Source of the DNA: Liopterus haemorrhoidalis
Taxonomy: Eukaryota > Arthropoda > Insecta > Coleoptera > Dytiscidae
DNA length: 64,000 nt
Assembly (NCBI GenBank): GCA_963971575.1
Contig: OZ020611.1
Coordinates: 246,040,654 to 246,104,653, forward strand
Reading direction: 5' to 3'
Shown here: positions 46,449 through 57,451 of the stretch, piece after piece
Position numbering within the stretch: the stretch's first letter is position 1
Layout of the letters: the number at the start of each line of letters is the position of its first letter
Made by a program: the position numbers and the translations under genes
The notes under the pieces: generated by a model
What the model was told of the DNA's origin: nothing
Seen by the model: only the letters and a program-made list of their open reading frames with translations
Database searches by the model: none

Positions 46449-46892
46449 AACCCTAGGGTACTCCTATATCCTTTGACCGATATGAACAGTATTTTGCACA
46501 TTTATTCTCTAAGAATCTACGAATATAATTACATAAATAAATGTCTAGGGTTTCGTATCCATAAACAAGAGACTCTAGATACTCCTGTTTCCCTTGACCG
46601 ATATGAACAATATTTTGCAGATCTATTCTATAAGAAACTGCGGATAAAATTTTATATATAAATGTTTTGGGTTTCGTAGGCATAAACGAGAAACTCTAGA
46701 CAAGCCTATATCCTTTAACCGATATGAACAATATTTTGCAGATTTATTCTCTAAGAATCTACGAATATAATTACATAAATAAATGTCTAGGGTTTCGTAG
46801 CCATAAACAAGAGACTCTAGATACTCCTGTTTCCTACAAGTATCTTCGAATATAATTACATATAGAAATGTCTAGGGTTTCGTAGGCATAAA
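46449..46892. repeat. Tandem array, period about 121 bp
   Basis: Three and a half units. Anchor words: CCGATATGAACAATATTTTG near 46478, 46598 and 46719, and CTAGGGTTTCGTAG-CATAAA at each unit end (46543, 46663, 46788, 46872). Units 1 and 3 are closer to each other than to unit 2, suggesting a higher-order pair. Confidence 0.8.
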
Positions 46893-46992
46893 TTAACGTC
46901 TCAAATTATTTTTAGTTTTAACAATATAAATGTAATGTACTAAGTAAAAATGAATCGTTTTCTAATCTTAAAAAGTTAATGAATAAATAATC
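46893..46992. repeat. Dispersed repeat H
   Basis: About 100 bp (AACGTCTCAAATTATTTTTAG ... AAAAAGTTAATGAATAAATAAT ends trimmed) also present at 32771-32870 with about ten differences. Unknown origin. Confidence 0.6.
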
Positions 46993-47059
46993 TAACTATA
47001 TAATTAGCAAGTGTCTGTATGTAGTGTCGGTAACATTATGACGTCAATTTTTCTAAAGT

Positions 47060-47180
47060 TCTCGTGATTGGTTAACTGGGGACACCCTGTTTCTTGATTG
47101 GCTGACAGGTGACGCCCTCTCCCGTGATTAGCTAACTGGTGATATCCTGTCCCATGATTCGCAGACTGGCGACGAAATTA
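47060..47180. repeat. 30-bp tandem repeat with ATTGG boxes
   Basis: Four units near 47064, 47094, 47125 and 47155, approximating GTGATTGGCTAACTGGTGAC followed by ACCCTGTCC. ATTGG is the reverse of a CCAAT box; it is intact in two units and altered in the others. Located about 0.7 kb upstream of the exon at 48035. Confidence 0.65.
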
Positions 47181-47760
47181 GGATAAGTTAAAAAATAAAA
47201 CCAAATACACATACAAACAATTGAAATTTTTATATTATAAATCCGTCATTGTTGACGGATAATAACCTAGTTATAACATAAACAATAAGCCATATTATTT
47301 GTAAAATCATATGGTTTCTTATATTTGAATGTATTTGACATAATTGTTTCCTTATCAAATAATTGTAAGAATTGTAATCCGCTTATATGTTATGTAATGC
47401 TAATTAATGGGCCGCTGCTGGTCAGCTGGTTGGGGTATTCTGTGCTCAGATACCACTGCTCAGGTTACAAGGCTGCTTGTTCTACGAAATTAGAATATTT
47501 TCAATAAATAGTGTTGAGTGATTATTGTTTTTTTTTTTTATAACAATATCTTATAGTTTCTTATAATATAATTACATTTTATTTCTACAGATAACAAATG
47601 TGCCGCTTTTTATCGAAAAACACCTAACTAAAATACCGTTGTATATTTTTGCTGGACCCTAGCGATAACATATCAAAATTCATGTATTTACCCACCAAAA
47701 AATATTAAAAACACTACCCAGACCTTGACTAATATTTAAGCACTAAAAATCAGAGTCCAG
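47181..47760. other. No gene seen
   Basis: AT-rich. Includes TCCGTCATTGTTGACGGA at 47242-47259, a short hairpin. Confidence 0.35.
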
Positions 47761-47836
47761 TTTTGTTGAGCGAGTGCGACCCTGTTCTCGGCAAGTGCAG
47801 CTCGGTATGAACGCTAGCTTAGCGTAGAGGGGGGCT

Positions 47837-48034
47837 CAGTCGTTCGCATAACGGGGCCTTAGAAACACGCTACAACTCTCTACTGCACCGTCTCACTACC
47901 AGCACGTGAGTTGCCCGCCGTGTGACCAGTGCTTCGAACTACAACCGTGTATTGTGTAGTGTTGAAAATGTGTCCAAGTGTCTTACTGTGTTAGTGTTAG
48001 TGTTTGTATATTTGGATTTGAGTGCTCTGTGAAG
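47837..48034 (+). promoter_or_regulatory. Probable promoter/5' UTR with short upstream ORF
   Basis: GC-richer sequence. GGCTCAGTCGTTCG near 47834 contains TCAGTC, the arthropod initiator motif. A nine-codon upstream frame (ATG 47968, stop ending 47994), out of frame with the main start, fits a 5' leader. No TATA box is obvious. Confidence 0.35.
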
Positions 48035-48166
48035 ATGTCTTCGAGCCCTGCTTGGTTGAGGAGGTCTTCGGAACCCATCACCACCAGATATGACCCAGAG
48101 AGACTTGCTGCTTATGATTTCCATGAGGATTTTGATGAAACATTCTCCAACTATTCGGATGAGTCG
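48035..48166 (+). CDS. Candidate first coding exon of an unknown host gene
   Basis: 132 bp, 44 codons, ATG with A at -3, ending at the donor TCG|GTATGT (48167) in phase 0. The peptide starts MSSSPAWLRRSSEPITTRYD and finishes FHEDFDETFSNYSDES; it is serine-rich at first, then acidic and aromatic. Composition and codon use differ sharply from the flanks. No domain is visible; an acidic cytoplasmic or disordered N-terminus is the most that can be said. Upstream leader features support the start. Downstream exons are not recognisable within the repeats that follow. Confidence 0.6.
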
Positions 48167-49436
48167 GTATGTTTATAAACCAAGCAGTGCATTCCACAGA
48201 TATTTTTAGACACCCTAAACATATCTTTTTTATGTTTTGAACTTTTTATAGATTTTTGTTGTTTGTTTTAAAATTTGAGATCAATCAACAGTTCTGAAAA
48301 ACTTCTAAAACTAAAAAATTGTTCAGAATTAAACTGTAGTTTGTTACGAACAATGTTTTTGAATTTTTGGGCTACTTTAGACTCTTCAACGGGTCGCGAA
48401 ATAATTAAATTGAGCCGCAAAACAAAAAAATACATAATTTTTCACATATTAAACCGCGATATTACATATAGCCTGTTTTTTTGGTTTAAAGGGAACTAGA
48501 TTTTCAATTCTAACATTTACCGTTTAATTCAGGCTTTTGATAATTTTGTTTAGCAAAAGCCCTCTTCAAACCTTGAAAGAAGAGCACATGACAATTTACA
48601 AAAATGATAATTCCAGTGTTCAGCTTAAATGTGCAATAGGCTATACAGTTCCTGCAGTTGGTCGCAATCAAAAAAGTTTAAAAAACGCTGTTTTAGACGC
48701 TAATAGACTATGTTGCTGTGCGCCAATAGTATTTCATAAACCAATTGATGATTTTAAAATCTTCAGAAGAAGAAAATATGTTTCAAGTTCTTAAATTTGT
48801 CAGTGAGTGCTAAAAATAATTTTTCAACGTGATAGGGTCAATGGAACTTACACAGAAGAACAGCAGTAGAAATGGAAATATTATTTTTTGGGGAATGGAA
48901 AGCATTATTATAAAAATTAATACTGTTCCTTTTTTTCCCCTAAATATTAGAATAACTATAGCAATGGGAAATTAAAGAAACATTGAACCACGTGACAAGC
49001 AAAAAAAAAAAAAGTAAGTGCAAATATCAACAGAGCCAAAGAACCATTGGTTGTTAATCCCTCTGATCTAGACCATATGCTCAAAAAATGCCAATGCAAC
49101 CTCGGCAGTCTCTTAATCTAAATATTGTTGGTGTTGGTACCTTTTCTTGTTTTGCGTCAAAAATTTGAGGTATCTTTGATGCAAACCTCACTGTGAACAA
49201 TGCGGTTGTCTTTAGGGATGTGATTTTATAGAATTTCGTAGGTATTAAGTTTAAACAGTATAACAAACTAGTGGTTCCCAAACTTTTTCGGTTCCGGGCG
49301 CCCTTAATGTATTGAAATTTTCCAAATACCAACCTTCAATTGTGGATTTAACAAATGTAATTCAGCAACAAAAAAGTCACTAATGTAAAGAATTATTTGT
49401 TTTTGCTTTTTTAGCAAGTAAATACATCAAAAATAT
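48167..49436. other. Intron-like sequence with repeat fragments
   Basis: 48470-48580 holds a family G fragment (GAACTAGATTTTCAATTCTA). 49271-49310 is a hAT-type end (GTGGTTCCCAAACTTTTTCG). No exon recognised. Confidence 0.45.
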
Positions 49437-50388
49437 AATAGGGGATAGGCATGATTTTATTATATTCCTCTTGTTGCATATAAACATAAAAAACAGTTTT
49501 TATTTTTTTTTTTTTGTAATTTGAAGGCTTAAAAAAATCATAAATGTATGTAGCGCGCGAACGTCATACACGTAATACACGTCATAGCACGACGTGTGAC
49601 GTCATACCCCTTCTAACTGACGTATGACACTACTAGCTTACCGGCGTACATAATCTGTTGTGAACTTATTTGTTTGTATAACTTTCATAGGTTATGTAAA
49701 GTTAGAGTGATTTTAGTTAAAATAAAGTTTAATTCTATAAAAACAATTTATACATGTTTACCGAATTAAATTTTATATTAAAATAGATAACTTATATTGC
49801 AGTATTTCAATTATGCCTCTAACGTTTTGTAACTTCATGTAAACAATGTAGTAAAATTCTGACATCTAAATTACATAAATATTTACATTTTACAGAGTTG
49901 CAGCATTTGTTTACATAAAGTTATAAAATATAAAATAAAAATTACTTTGACACCACGTATTTCCTCAGCACTGTAGCATTCATTATTTTTCATATATTCC
50001 ATGAGCATAAATGCATCAATGTTGGGTAAATTATCACTCTGAGCCCTAACAAAATCTTTATCTGCCATTTTAATAATAAATGCGTGAAAAATTGCTTAAA
50101 AACAAATACAAAACTCTCGAACAATACAATACACACACGTGTAAAGATTATGTTGTAGCTGTATCTGTGATGTGAAACCCCTATCGTTTGACGTCATACT
50201 CAGTCGTTTTACTCGGCAACCTTCGCTCCGTGGTCGGCTTATTTCAAATTTACAATATTTTAATTCAAAAATTTGGCTATAATATTAATTAAAATGTAAT
50301 TTTTGTTTTGTTAGGTGACATAACTAACATTAACATATCAAAATAATGTAGTTTTAAGGAAATACAAATTTTATGCATATCCCCTATT
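49437..50388. mobile_element. Transposon E, copy 3 (different deletion)
   Basis: Ends AATAGGGGATAGGCATG and ATGCATATCCCCTATT. Keeps the complete MADKDF exon on minus with its donor site, but lacks the THAP exon. Together with copies 1 and 2 it shows that the parent element has two converging genes. Confidence 0.75.
49946..50068 (-). pseudogene. Transposon E MADKDF exon (complete exon, gene truncated)
   Basis: 41 codons: MADKDFVRAQSDNLPNIDAF, then MLMEYMKNNECYSAEEIRGV and a final Lys. It ends at a donor (AAA|GTAATT) at 49944-49945. The pattern suggests a short DNA-binding or protein-interaction N-terminus, but I do not know the family. Later exons have been deleted from this copy. Confidence 0.6.
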
Positions 50389-51007
50389 GTTTTAACAGGG
50401 CTGCCTCACAAAATTATGGATATTTCTAGACGTAACACGGCACCCGGGTTAAGCTAGGTTTTTTTCTGAATTTTGATACACCGAGCTCAAAGGGTTCGCC
50501 ATCACTGATGTAGAACAAACTATTTTTTTAAATATATTTATTTAAAGACTCATCAGCTGTTTGGCTATTAGTGTCTGAAATTACTGTGGTTACATAATTG
50601 GTATATTGGTACATTGTTAATTTTAAACTTATATTAGGTGACGAATATTGGTTGCCTGTAAGAAATCGAGTACGTTATTGGTCGTTGTTGAGTCTGGTCT
50701 TAAGATGTCTTTAAGGTCTTGTTCTAAATTGTAGTTCGTAGGTTAGTGTAATGTTGGTAGTTAATAAATACGTGGTTAACAGTGAGTTACATGCCTCACT
50801 TAGTTTGTTGTGTAGTCTTGCCATAAGGCGTTCGTGTGTGTGTCTGGTGTGTCTGATTCTAAGTCTTGTCATTATTACTTGTTCTCGTCTTTTGGTGCCT
50901 GAGTTCCAGTTTTGTGTGTCGTCTTTAACTGTTCGTAGTTTGTTGTTGGTAGTTTCGCGCCACTTAGTCAGTCTGCTCGTGTGGAGTTTCGTCTTGATGA
51001 TCTGTCT

Positions 51008-52411
51008 CAGAGCCGTGCGAAGACAAAACTGCGCCCGGGGCGAAAACAAAATGGGGCGCCCCCCCTCCCAAAAAAAGCGGGATTTATTAAATAGCAGAGA
51101 TATTAAATAGCAGATTATTAAATAGCATATATTCAAAAAATCATCGATTATTTTTTCTATATCTAATAATCGAGTAACACATTCGATTGAAAGTAAACTT
51201 AAATTGGCAAGCCTGTCCTGAGCCATTGTAGCTCTTAAATAATTTTTTACTAATTTAAGCTTGCTGAAAGACCTTTCCGCTGATGCAGCAGTCACTGGAA
51301 TACTTAGAAATATTCTATATGCAGTTTCTATATTTTTATAATTTGCAGTTAAGTCAAATGGATGGATTAATTGGAGGATTTCTAAGTGTTCCATATTTTC
51401 AAAATTTGCGTTCAAAGACCGGAAAAGTTTTTTCGCACTTAAAATCTCACACAAAAAATCTTGTCCGTTCAAATCAGCTCCGTATTTGATTGAAAGAGCC
51501 ATAGCATGTTTATTTATAGTATCTTTATCATGTGAAACAATGCTTGAACCACTAAGAAAATCGAAATCTCGTGATACCTGTTGAAGTTTTTCAAATCTCC
51601 AAGTAAGTTGCTCAATAATTGTATCGATAGCCTCAATATATATTAAACGAAATTTTTCAGATTCGTTTAAATCGGTATCCAAAGATTCATAGTCGTATTG
51701 TTTGCGAATCTTACGTCTCCTTTCTTGCTTAAATATAGGTTCAACATTTACAAGTTTGGCCAAATTTTCACTTTTTTCATAAAAAGTTTCAAATTTTTCA
51801 TTTCTAATTTCAATGATTGTATTTTTAAGATTTTCGATTAGCCTACAAGCAATAGTGACCGTTATGTTCTCTTTTTGAAGGAAAATATTCACCTCATCTA
51901 TTTCTTCTAAGATGCGGTTCCATATTATCAAACTGCAAATAATTTTTTTTTTTTTTTTATTTGGTATATAAAGTTCTTTGCACCAGAATATGTTTCTTCA
52001 TTCTTTCTAATCTCTATTAATTCCTCCAATGCTTGCACGATCTTGGGCAATTGATTACAAATTGATAATGCCATATTAATTCCAAGAAATTACATTATTT
52101 CGTGGGCGGAGACAACATAGGCAACGCAACAATGACTATGACAATGAATTTACGGTAATATTTTATAGAAATCACAAAAATGATTATTATTTTGGTTTTC
52201 TTACTGACTTATTAAAAGGTCGTATTGTATATTGGTTGGGAATAAATCTCCATTTTGTTCAATAGCTAACTCTCTTACAGACGACAAATAAAATATTTAA
52301 CAACTTTTATCAATTTGCGCCTTTCCGGTGTAGTAACGATTTTGGCGCCCCCAAAATTTGGCGCTCGGGGCGGGCGCCCCTTTCGCCCCCCCCCCCCTTT
52401 GCACGGCGCTG
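51008..52411 (-). mobile_element. hAT element, ZMYM-like transposase remnant
   Basis: 1404 bp. Ends CAGAGCCGTGCGAAG and CTTTGCACGGCGCTG, with a perfect 8-bp duplication ATCTGTCT (51000-51007, 52412-52419). Subterminal GCGCCCC runs at both ends. Confidence 0.9.
51125..52074 (-). pseudogene. hAT transposase C-terminal half
   Basis: Begins MALSICNQLPKIVQALEELI (52074). A frameshift in a long A run near 51950 is followed by NRILEEIDEVNIFLQKENIT and AYRIFLSIPVTAASAERSFS, then KLKLVKNYLRATMAQDRLAN. The AASAERSFSKLKLVK block is the hAT dimerisation signature, closest in style to ZMYM1-like transposases. The N-terminal zinc finger and part of the catalytic core are missing. The frame reads on into the LINE after the element end, which is not biological. 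Confidence 0.8.
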
Positions 52412-52532
52412 ATCTGTCTTATGTAGGTTTTGTTGGGGGGAGAACAAACTTAAGGTTATGTCCTGTGTAATGCCAAGCTATCCCTGTTTACGTATTGTAA
52501 AGAAATCTCCCCGCTTACCGTTACTTCGCTTA

Positions 52533-53311
52533 TGACCGGTATTATAAAGCAAAATAGTTTGCTACTAAATTTTAGTTAAGAGTTAAACTAATTTAAACCA
52601 TAGATTTCGGTATTATAAAAGTTGGTTTAAAAAAGTTCCCAACTAAATCTACAAACTAAATTAGTTGACAGAATTTCTGGGTACTAAATTATAGTTGGCA
52701 ACTATATTTGTATTAAATTTAAATAATAAGCATTTTGTTTACATTGAAATAATTTGTTTATATTATTTATACTAAAATATATACTTGATAATAATAACTG
52801 CAAAGTAAGGATAATATTGTACATAAAAAAAAAAAAATCATATTAGTAGATTTATATACATAATCAACATAAATTTACATATTATGTCACAGTATCATCT
52901 GTCAGTAGTGTTTCATCACCATCCGTTATGTTCCATTAATTTAGTTTTTCAATAACAATAACATTATCAGTTTTTTTGTTTTCCACTACATTTTTATATT
53001 TATGTACAATATCAATTAATTGCTCTTTTTCAATTTCTGTATAGTTTTAACCTCTATCCCGTTTTTTTTTTTCCATTTGAAAATTCTTTTTCACTGTCAA
53101 AATTATAGGTAGGCATCTACCGGTCAGTTGTATAACTAACGTTCGGTCGGTAAATCTTGACACTAAATTGTTTTAGTTGTGAACTAGTTACTTAGTTGGC
53201 TGTTCTGATTTATAATACCGAAATTAAATAACTTGTTATATTAGTTATCAACTAAATTTAGTTTGCAACTAGATAGTTGGTCCTTTGGTTAGGTTTTTAT
53301 AATACCGGCCA
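52533..53311 (-). mobile_element. Harbinger-type element with Myb/SANT remnant
   Basis: Ends TGACCGGTATTATAAA and TTTATAATACCGGCCA, flanked by TTA on both sides (52530-52532, 53312-53314). Subterminal repeats of CAACTAA / TTAGTTG words. No nuclease gene. Confidence 0.8.
52936..53046 (-). pseudogene. Myb/SANT-like fragment of a Harbinger element
   Basis: Reads NYTEIEKEQLIDIVHKYKNV, then VENKKTDNVIVIEKLN and a stop. This matches the start of the Myb/SANT-like (MSANTD) domain of Harbinger partner proteins: NYT-EKE-LIDIV-KYK-VVENKKTD. An in-frame stop just upstream separates it from a basic MEKKK-type start near 53076. Confidence 0.65.
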
Positions 53312-53314
53312 TTA

Positions 53315-53875
53315 GTGTTCTAAATTCTAGGAACGTTTCTCTACTATTTATCCCTAGGTTTAACTGTACTTTTGTTATGAATCTATACGTGAATCATCTG
53401 CTGAAATTTAGCAATGAATGCAAATGAATGACTCATGCATTGGGGGATGTTGCGAAGGGTTGCGGCAGTGCCGTGCGCCGCTGGGGGCGCAGGGAGTGCC
53501 CAGTGGCGGCGGGAGAGTGTGACGACACGCACAGCGGGCCGCTAGTAACGTGCACGTGACAGTACGTCACTGCGTGCTTGGAATTATTTTCCAATTTGTT
53601 TACATAATTGTTAATATGTTCAAAGTCCATGTCATTATGTACAGTAATGTCGATAACTTTACTTCTTTGTTTCGATACATTGTGTTTGACAAATTCAGCT
53701 TTCTTTAATGTACAGGGAATTTTGAATGAATATATTTGTAGCACTTGAGTTTTAGAGATAGTTAAATATTTATTTTGCGAGAGAGAATCCACAAAAATAA
53801 TGATTTGTTTCTATGTACAGCGTGTAATGAGAAGGAACATGATTTTACTCTGATGTGTTTGATACATAAAAACAA
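53315..53875. other. GC-rich patch, no firm gene
   Basis: 53440-53580 is GC-rich. A frame on minus (53433-53792) crosses it without domains. Possibly a promoter or untranslated exon. Confidence 0.35.
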
Positions 53876-55848
53876 AAAATTGATATGAAGTGTGAATTTT
53901 CACACATTTCAGGGTTTTGTAGGTATTTAATAAGTGTGAGAAGCCAACATAATTCTGGATGTCTAGAAATATTTGTTCTATTAACAATGTGTTGGTCTGG
54001 AGTTCAAAACTCGGTCATCAGTAGAGCCCTGCAAATCCGCGGATTATCCGCGGATATCCGCAACTTTTCTGCGGATGCGGATAAATTATCATTTAAACCA
54101 CGCGGATGCGGATTAAATGTCATATCCGCTTATCCGCAATATCCGCGTGAACATCTTCGGTTACTTTCGGGGAAACAAGCAATTGTGTTCTGACTACGCA
54201 GTCCTCGGTTATTTTCGGTTGTCTGTATATACATGATATTTTGTAGCATTCAATCTCACTTTATGTTATTTTTATTAAGACAATTGTCCATGATCAAGAC
54301 TGAGTTAAGACTATCAACTTAACTTTCTTTTTATTATTGAATATATTATAGAAAATAATATTTTGGACAAAAGTTTCCTGGTACACTTTCGACGTAATTC
54401 TTCCTACCTCTGCTCTAATTCTGGCTTTTAAATCTGATAAAAGTTTTTTTTTACATAAAACTGATTAGTAAGTTTTATTTAAATACCAAAATTTACCTAC
54501 ATAATTTTTTCTCGAAAATTTTATTATGTAACCTGCCAATTTTTTTATACTACCCGAAGTAAAAAGTCTTGCAGATCCCAAAAATTTGAAAAATGGCACG
54601 ATGCTATTTGAAAAAGTTGCAACGCCTACCTCATGTGCGAAATGGCGTAAGATAATTACTTGATCCTAAAAATATGAAGCACCTTCTATCAAGTAACTTT
54701 TCTGATTTTTTTTTTAAATTCAATATTAAAAAAGCAGCACGCCACTTACTCCCTACGAAAAAGAACGCTTAGGCCCCCCAAAATTGTTATCTCTCTCTAG
54801 ATTTAAATAAGTTATTAGCGCATCTAGGCCTTAAAACTTTTGGGGTCCCTTAGGTTAGGTTAGTAATAAATAAGCTGGTAAATCCAAAAATTTTCAGTAG
54901 CGTTTTAGAGCAGAGATTACCTAAACAGGCGAAATATGTTAGTTCTTTCCAAACTGACAGCAAAACCTGTAGTGCGGATATTTTTGCGGATGCGGATTTG
55001 TTATTTCAAAAGCTGCGGATGCGGATCATGAATGTGCGGATGCGGATCGGATGCGGATACAGAAAAGCTTATCCGCGCAGGGCTCTAGTCATCAGCTATT
55101 AAAAAAATTTATTATATTTTTAATTTCATAAAACGACACACACTATCTTAGCCATAAATACAAAAAATCCATAACATTACTAGCCATAATTGAGCCATGA
55201 ATTAAAAATAATAAATTTTGTCAAAAACACAAAAACTGCAATATTTTTCAAAAACGCAATCGGATAAAAAATTCATCTTGTATGTTTCCGGTTAGATCAA
55301 TGAACATTATTTATATTTTTTTCAGATTTAATCCCTTTGGGTATAAGGGGGCGGCACAAGAACTTTTTAGCACATTTTTTGTTACAATCGTGTTAAAAAA
55401 ACGAATTTTAAAAAACTACTTTTCGTTTCTTAATCTACGTTTTAAGAGCTTTCTTTTATTGCCACACAATAAATTTTTAAAAAATATTTTTTTTATCGGC
55501 GTTAAAAAAATCGACATTTTTCGAAAAACTAATCTCATCAAAAATTCCTGTTGAACTATTTCGGTTCCAATCAATGTTCGTTATGGAGATTTTTTCAGAT
55601 TTTTGGATCAACCCCTCTGTCAGATAGGGTGGGGGAAGTACATAATTGTTTATATTTATCTCGGGATGTGTTTTTTTGAACTTTCAGTATTTTTCCTTTA
55701 TGTGGGTCAAAGAGTTGTATAAGCATACCAAATTTCAACTTTCTATATTAAGCCGTTTGGCTACAATTTCTACCGTACAGACTGACAGACACATGAGTGA
55801 TGTTATAAGGGTTTTTTTGATGGTCATAACTACAAAACCCTAAAAATA
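53876..55848 (-). mobile_element. HINE-A diverged copy 9, split by a hAT element
   Basis: Starts AATTGATATGAAGTGTGAAT and ends CTACAAAACCCTAAAAATA. The interior is strongly diverged, with the second conserved block largely replaced. A B-box-like GTTCAAAAC lies near 54003. The GACA tract is reduced to about three units near 55780. Confidence 0.65.
54022..55087. mobile_element. hAT element rich in CGGAT words
   Basis: 1066 bp. Ends TAGAGCCCTGC and GCGCAGGGCTCTA, with a perfect 8-bp duplication GTCATCAG (54014-54021, 55088-55095). Dense ATCCGCGGAT-type palindromes fill both subterminal zones. No transposase recognised. Confidence 0.9.
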
Positions 55849-56477
55849 TTTCAAAAATTAAATATATAGTATTTTCACTAGGTTATATGATTCTTTACCA
55901 ATATGAAAAATTTGAAATTTTAAGAAGTATGATCAAATTTAGGTTAGTTTTTAAATAGAATCCCTGTACGTGGTTCCATTTAGAGACTAGAGACAAGCGT
56001 ACTTAATTATTTGATGTTCGCTAAAAATTTTAACTAACTATCGTACTGAATTAAATGGGCACCCAGTTCTTTAATTAGTCAATTTAATATTGCTACCCCA
56101 GATTTACAAATTAATCTATACTTACTATACACTACACAAAACAATAAATTAAAGGTCTTTTTCAATTTATTGATCAATAAATTGATCCGTGTAATATCCA
56201 CTTTAAAATAAAGAAATTTTAAGTTAAATTTGTTGTATTATATTGAGTAGTTTAACTTTGTGAAACTCACTTGTACATAATAAGTTGAAAAAAAAACATC
56301 ATATATATGGGTCAAAGAGTTAAATTTTCAGCCCTTTGGCCACAATTTCTACCGAACAGACAGACAGTGACAGTGTGAAAGATTTTTCGGTCATAACTAC
56401 AAAACTAAAAAAAAAAAAAAATTATTTTGGTCCGAAAAATCTGAAATTAATTGATCTTTAATATTCAATCACTAGTG
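55849..56477. other. Repeat fragments, no gene
   Basis: 56156-56205 is a family C end (TTGATCAATAAATTGATCC). 56300-56410 is a short HINE-A end with a two-unit GACA tract. Confidence 0.5.
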
Positions 56478-57004
56478 TAGGGCTGCCATACGTCCCGGTT
56501 TTGAGGTTTGTGTCCCAGTGTCCCGGTCCAAGAGTCATTTGTCCCGGTCGATTTAAAATTTATGCATATTAAAAATTATTTTTCGATAATATTGTACATA
56601 TACATATATACATACTATATATAAATTATATAACAGATTCGAGGTCTGAAATGTTCCGGAGTAGGTTCTATTTGGTTTTATTAAATTGAATCGCCCATTA
56701 ATTTATATTATATTATTTTAGATTTGATAAAGACGCATCCACAAAAAAAAAACATCAAATTTTTCCAGTCGAACTGAGTGTTCCAAAATGATTCACCATT
56801 GATCGCAACGTTTTGCTCTTGGAATACCTATTATCAATCTCTACTTTAATTATTTTTTTTTGTCTTTAATTTTTTTTATTTTTTTAAAATATTGTGCAAT
56901 TTTTTATAATAAAGATATTATAGTCGATAAAAGTTTTTTTAAAGTTTTTTTTTTTTTTGGGGGGGGGTGTCCCCGTCGGTAGTCCGACAATTATGGCAGC
57001 CCTA
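56478..57004. mobile_element. hAT MITE
   Basis: Ends TAGGGCTGCCATACGTC and ATGGCAGCCCTA. Flanking octamers CACTAGTG and CACCAGTG match at 7 of 8. Subterminal GTCCCGGT words; the ends resemble the element at 13451. Confidence 0.8.
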
Positions 57005-57451
57005 CACCAGTGGCCTTTAATGCTAATTCATGACTGTGTAATGCGTGTTATTTGTACGAGATGTAAGGAGTTAAATTCGATAAAGATATTGATGTGTAAG
57101 TGGATGGTATGTAGCCCGCATGTGTTTGACAAGCGGTGACGGTATGCGAACCTGGTCCTTCTGTCCCTGGCGCTTAGACCTCTGACATGTCTGCCTCCAG
57201 TCAGCCTCCTCCTCCGCCTCCTTGCCTCTCTGCCTAACTGGCTCGCTGGTACAGTTCAGATAAAAATCTCGCTTTTCAGCCACACATCCTGCGCTCTCAA
57301 ATAAGAATACATCTCTGCCATTGTAGGGCACAGCCTTATTTTATTATATGATAATCATTTCCTGCTCACTATGAGAATATATCACCATATTTATCTGCTT
57401 TCACTGATTATTGAGACGATAATTGTAAGCAAAATATATTGTAGGCAGTAT
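57005..57451. other. GC-rich patch, no firm gene
   Basis: 57100-57300 is GC-richer, with a CTCC/GCCTCC-rich run. The minus-strand frame 57071-57331 includes an acidic stretch but no known domain or clear splice sites. Confidence 0.3.

Larger units (their letters stand above)
50640..52510 (-). mobile_element. LINE 3' remnant interrupted by a hAT element
   Basis: Minus strand near 51000-50711 reads RQIIKTKLHTSRLTKWRETT, REQVIMTRLRIRHTRHTHE and ACNSLLTTYLLTT. This resembles the C-terminal region of Jockey-like ORF2 (LTRLRIGHTRLTH and a Cys/His tail), here degenerate. The frame is continuous with sequence right of 52412 once the hAT is removed. Confidence 0.6.

Noticed and set aside
50711..51931. 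A single 406-aa protein
   Set aside because: The frame crosses a proven hAT border (8-bp duplication) from transposase into LINE sequence; it is two remnants.
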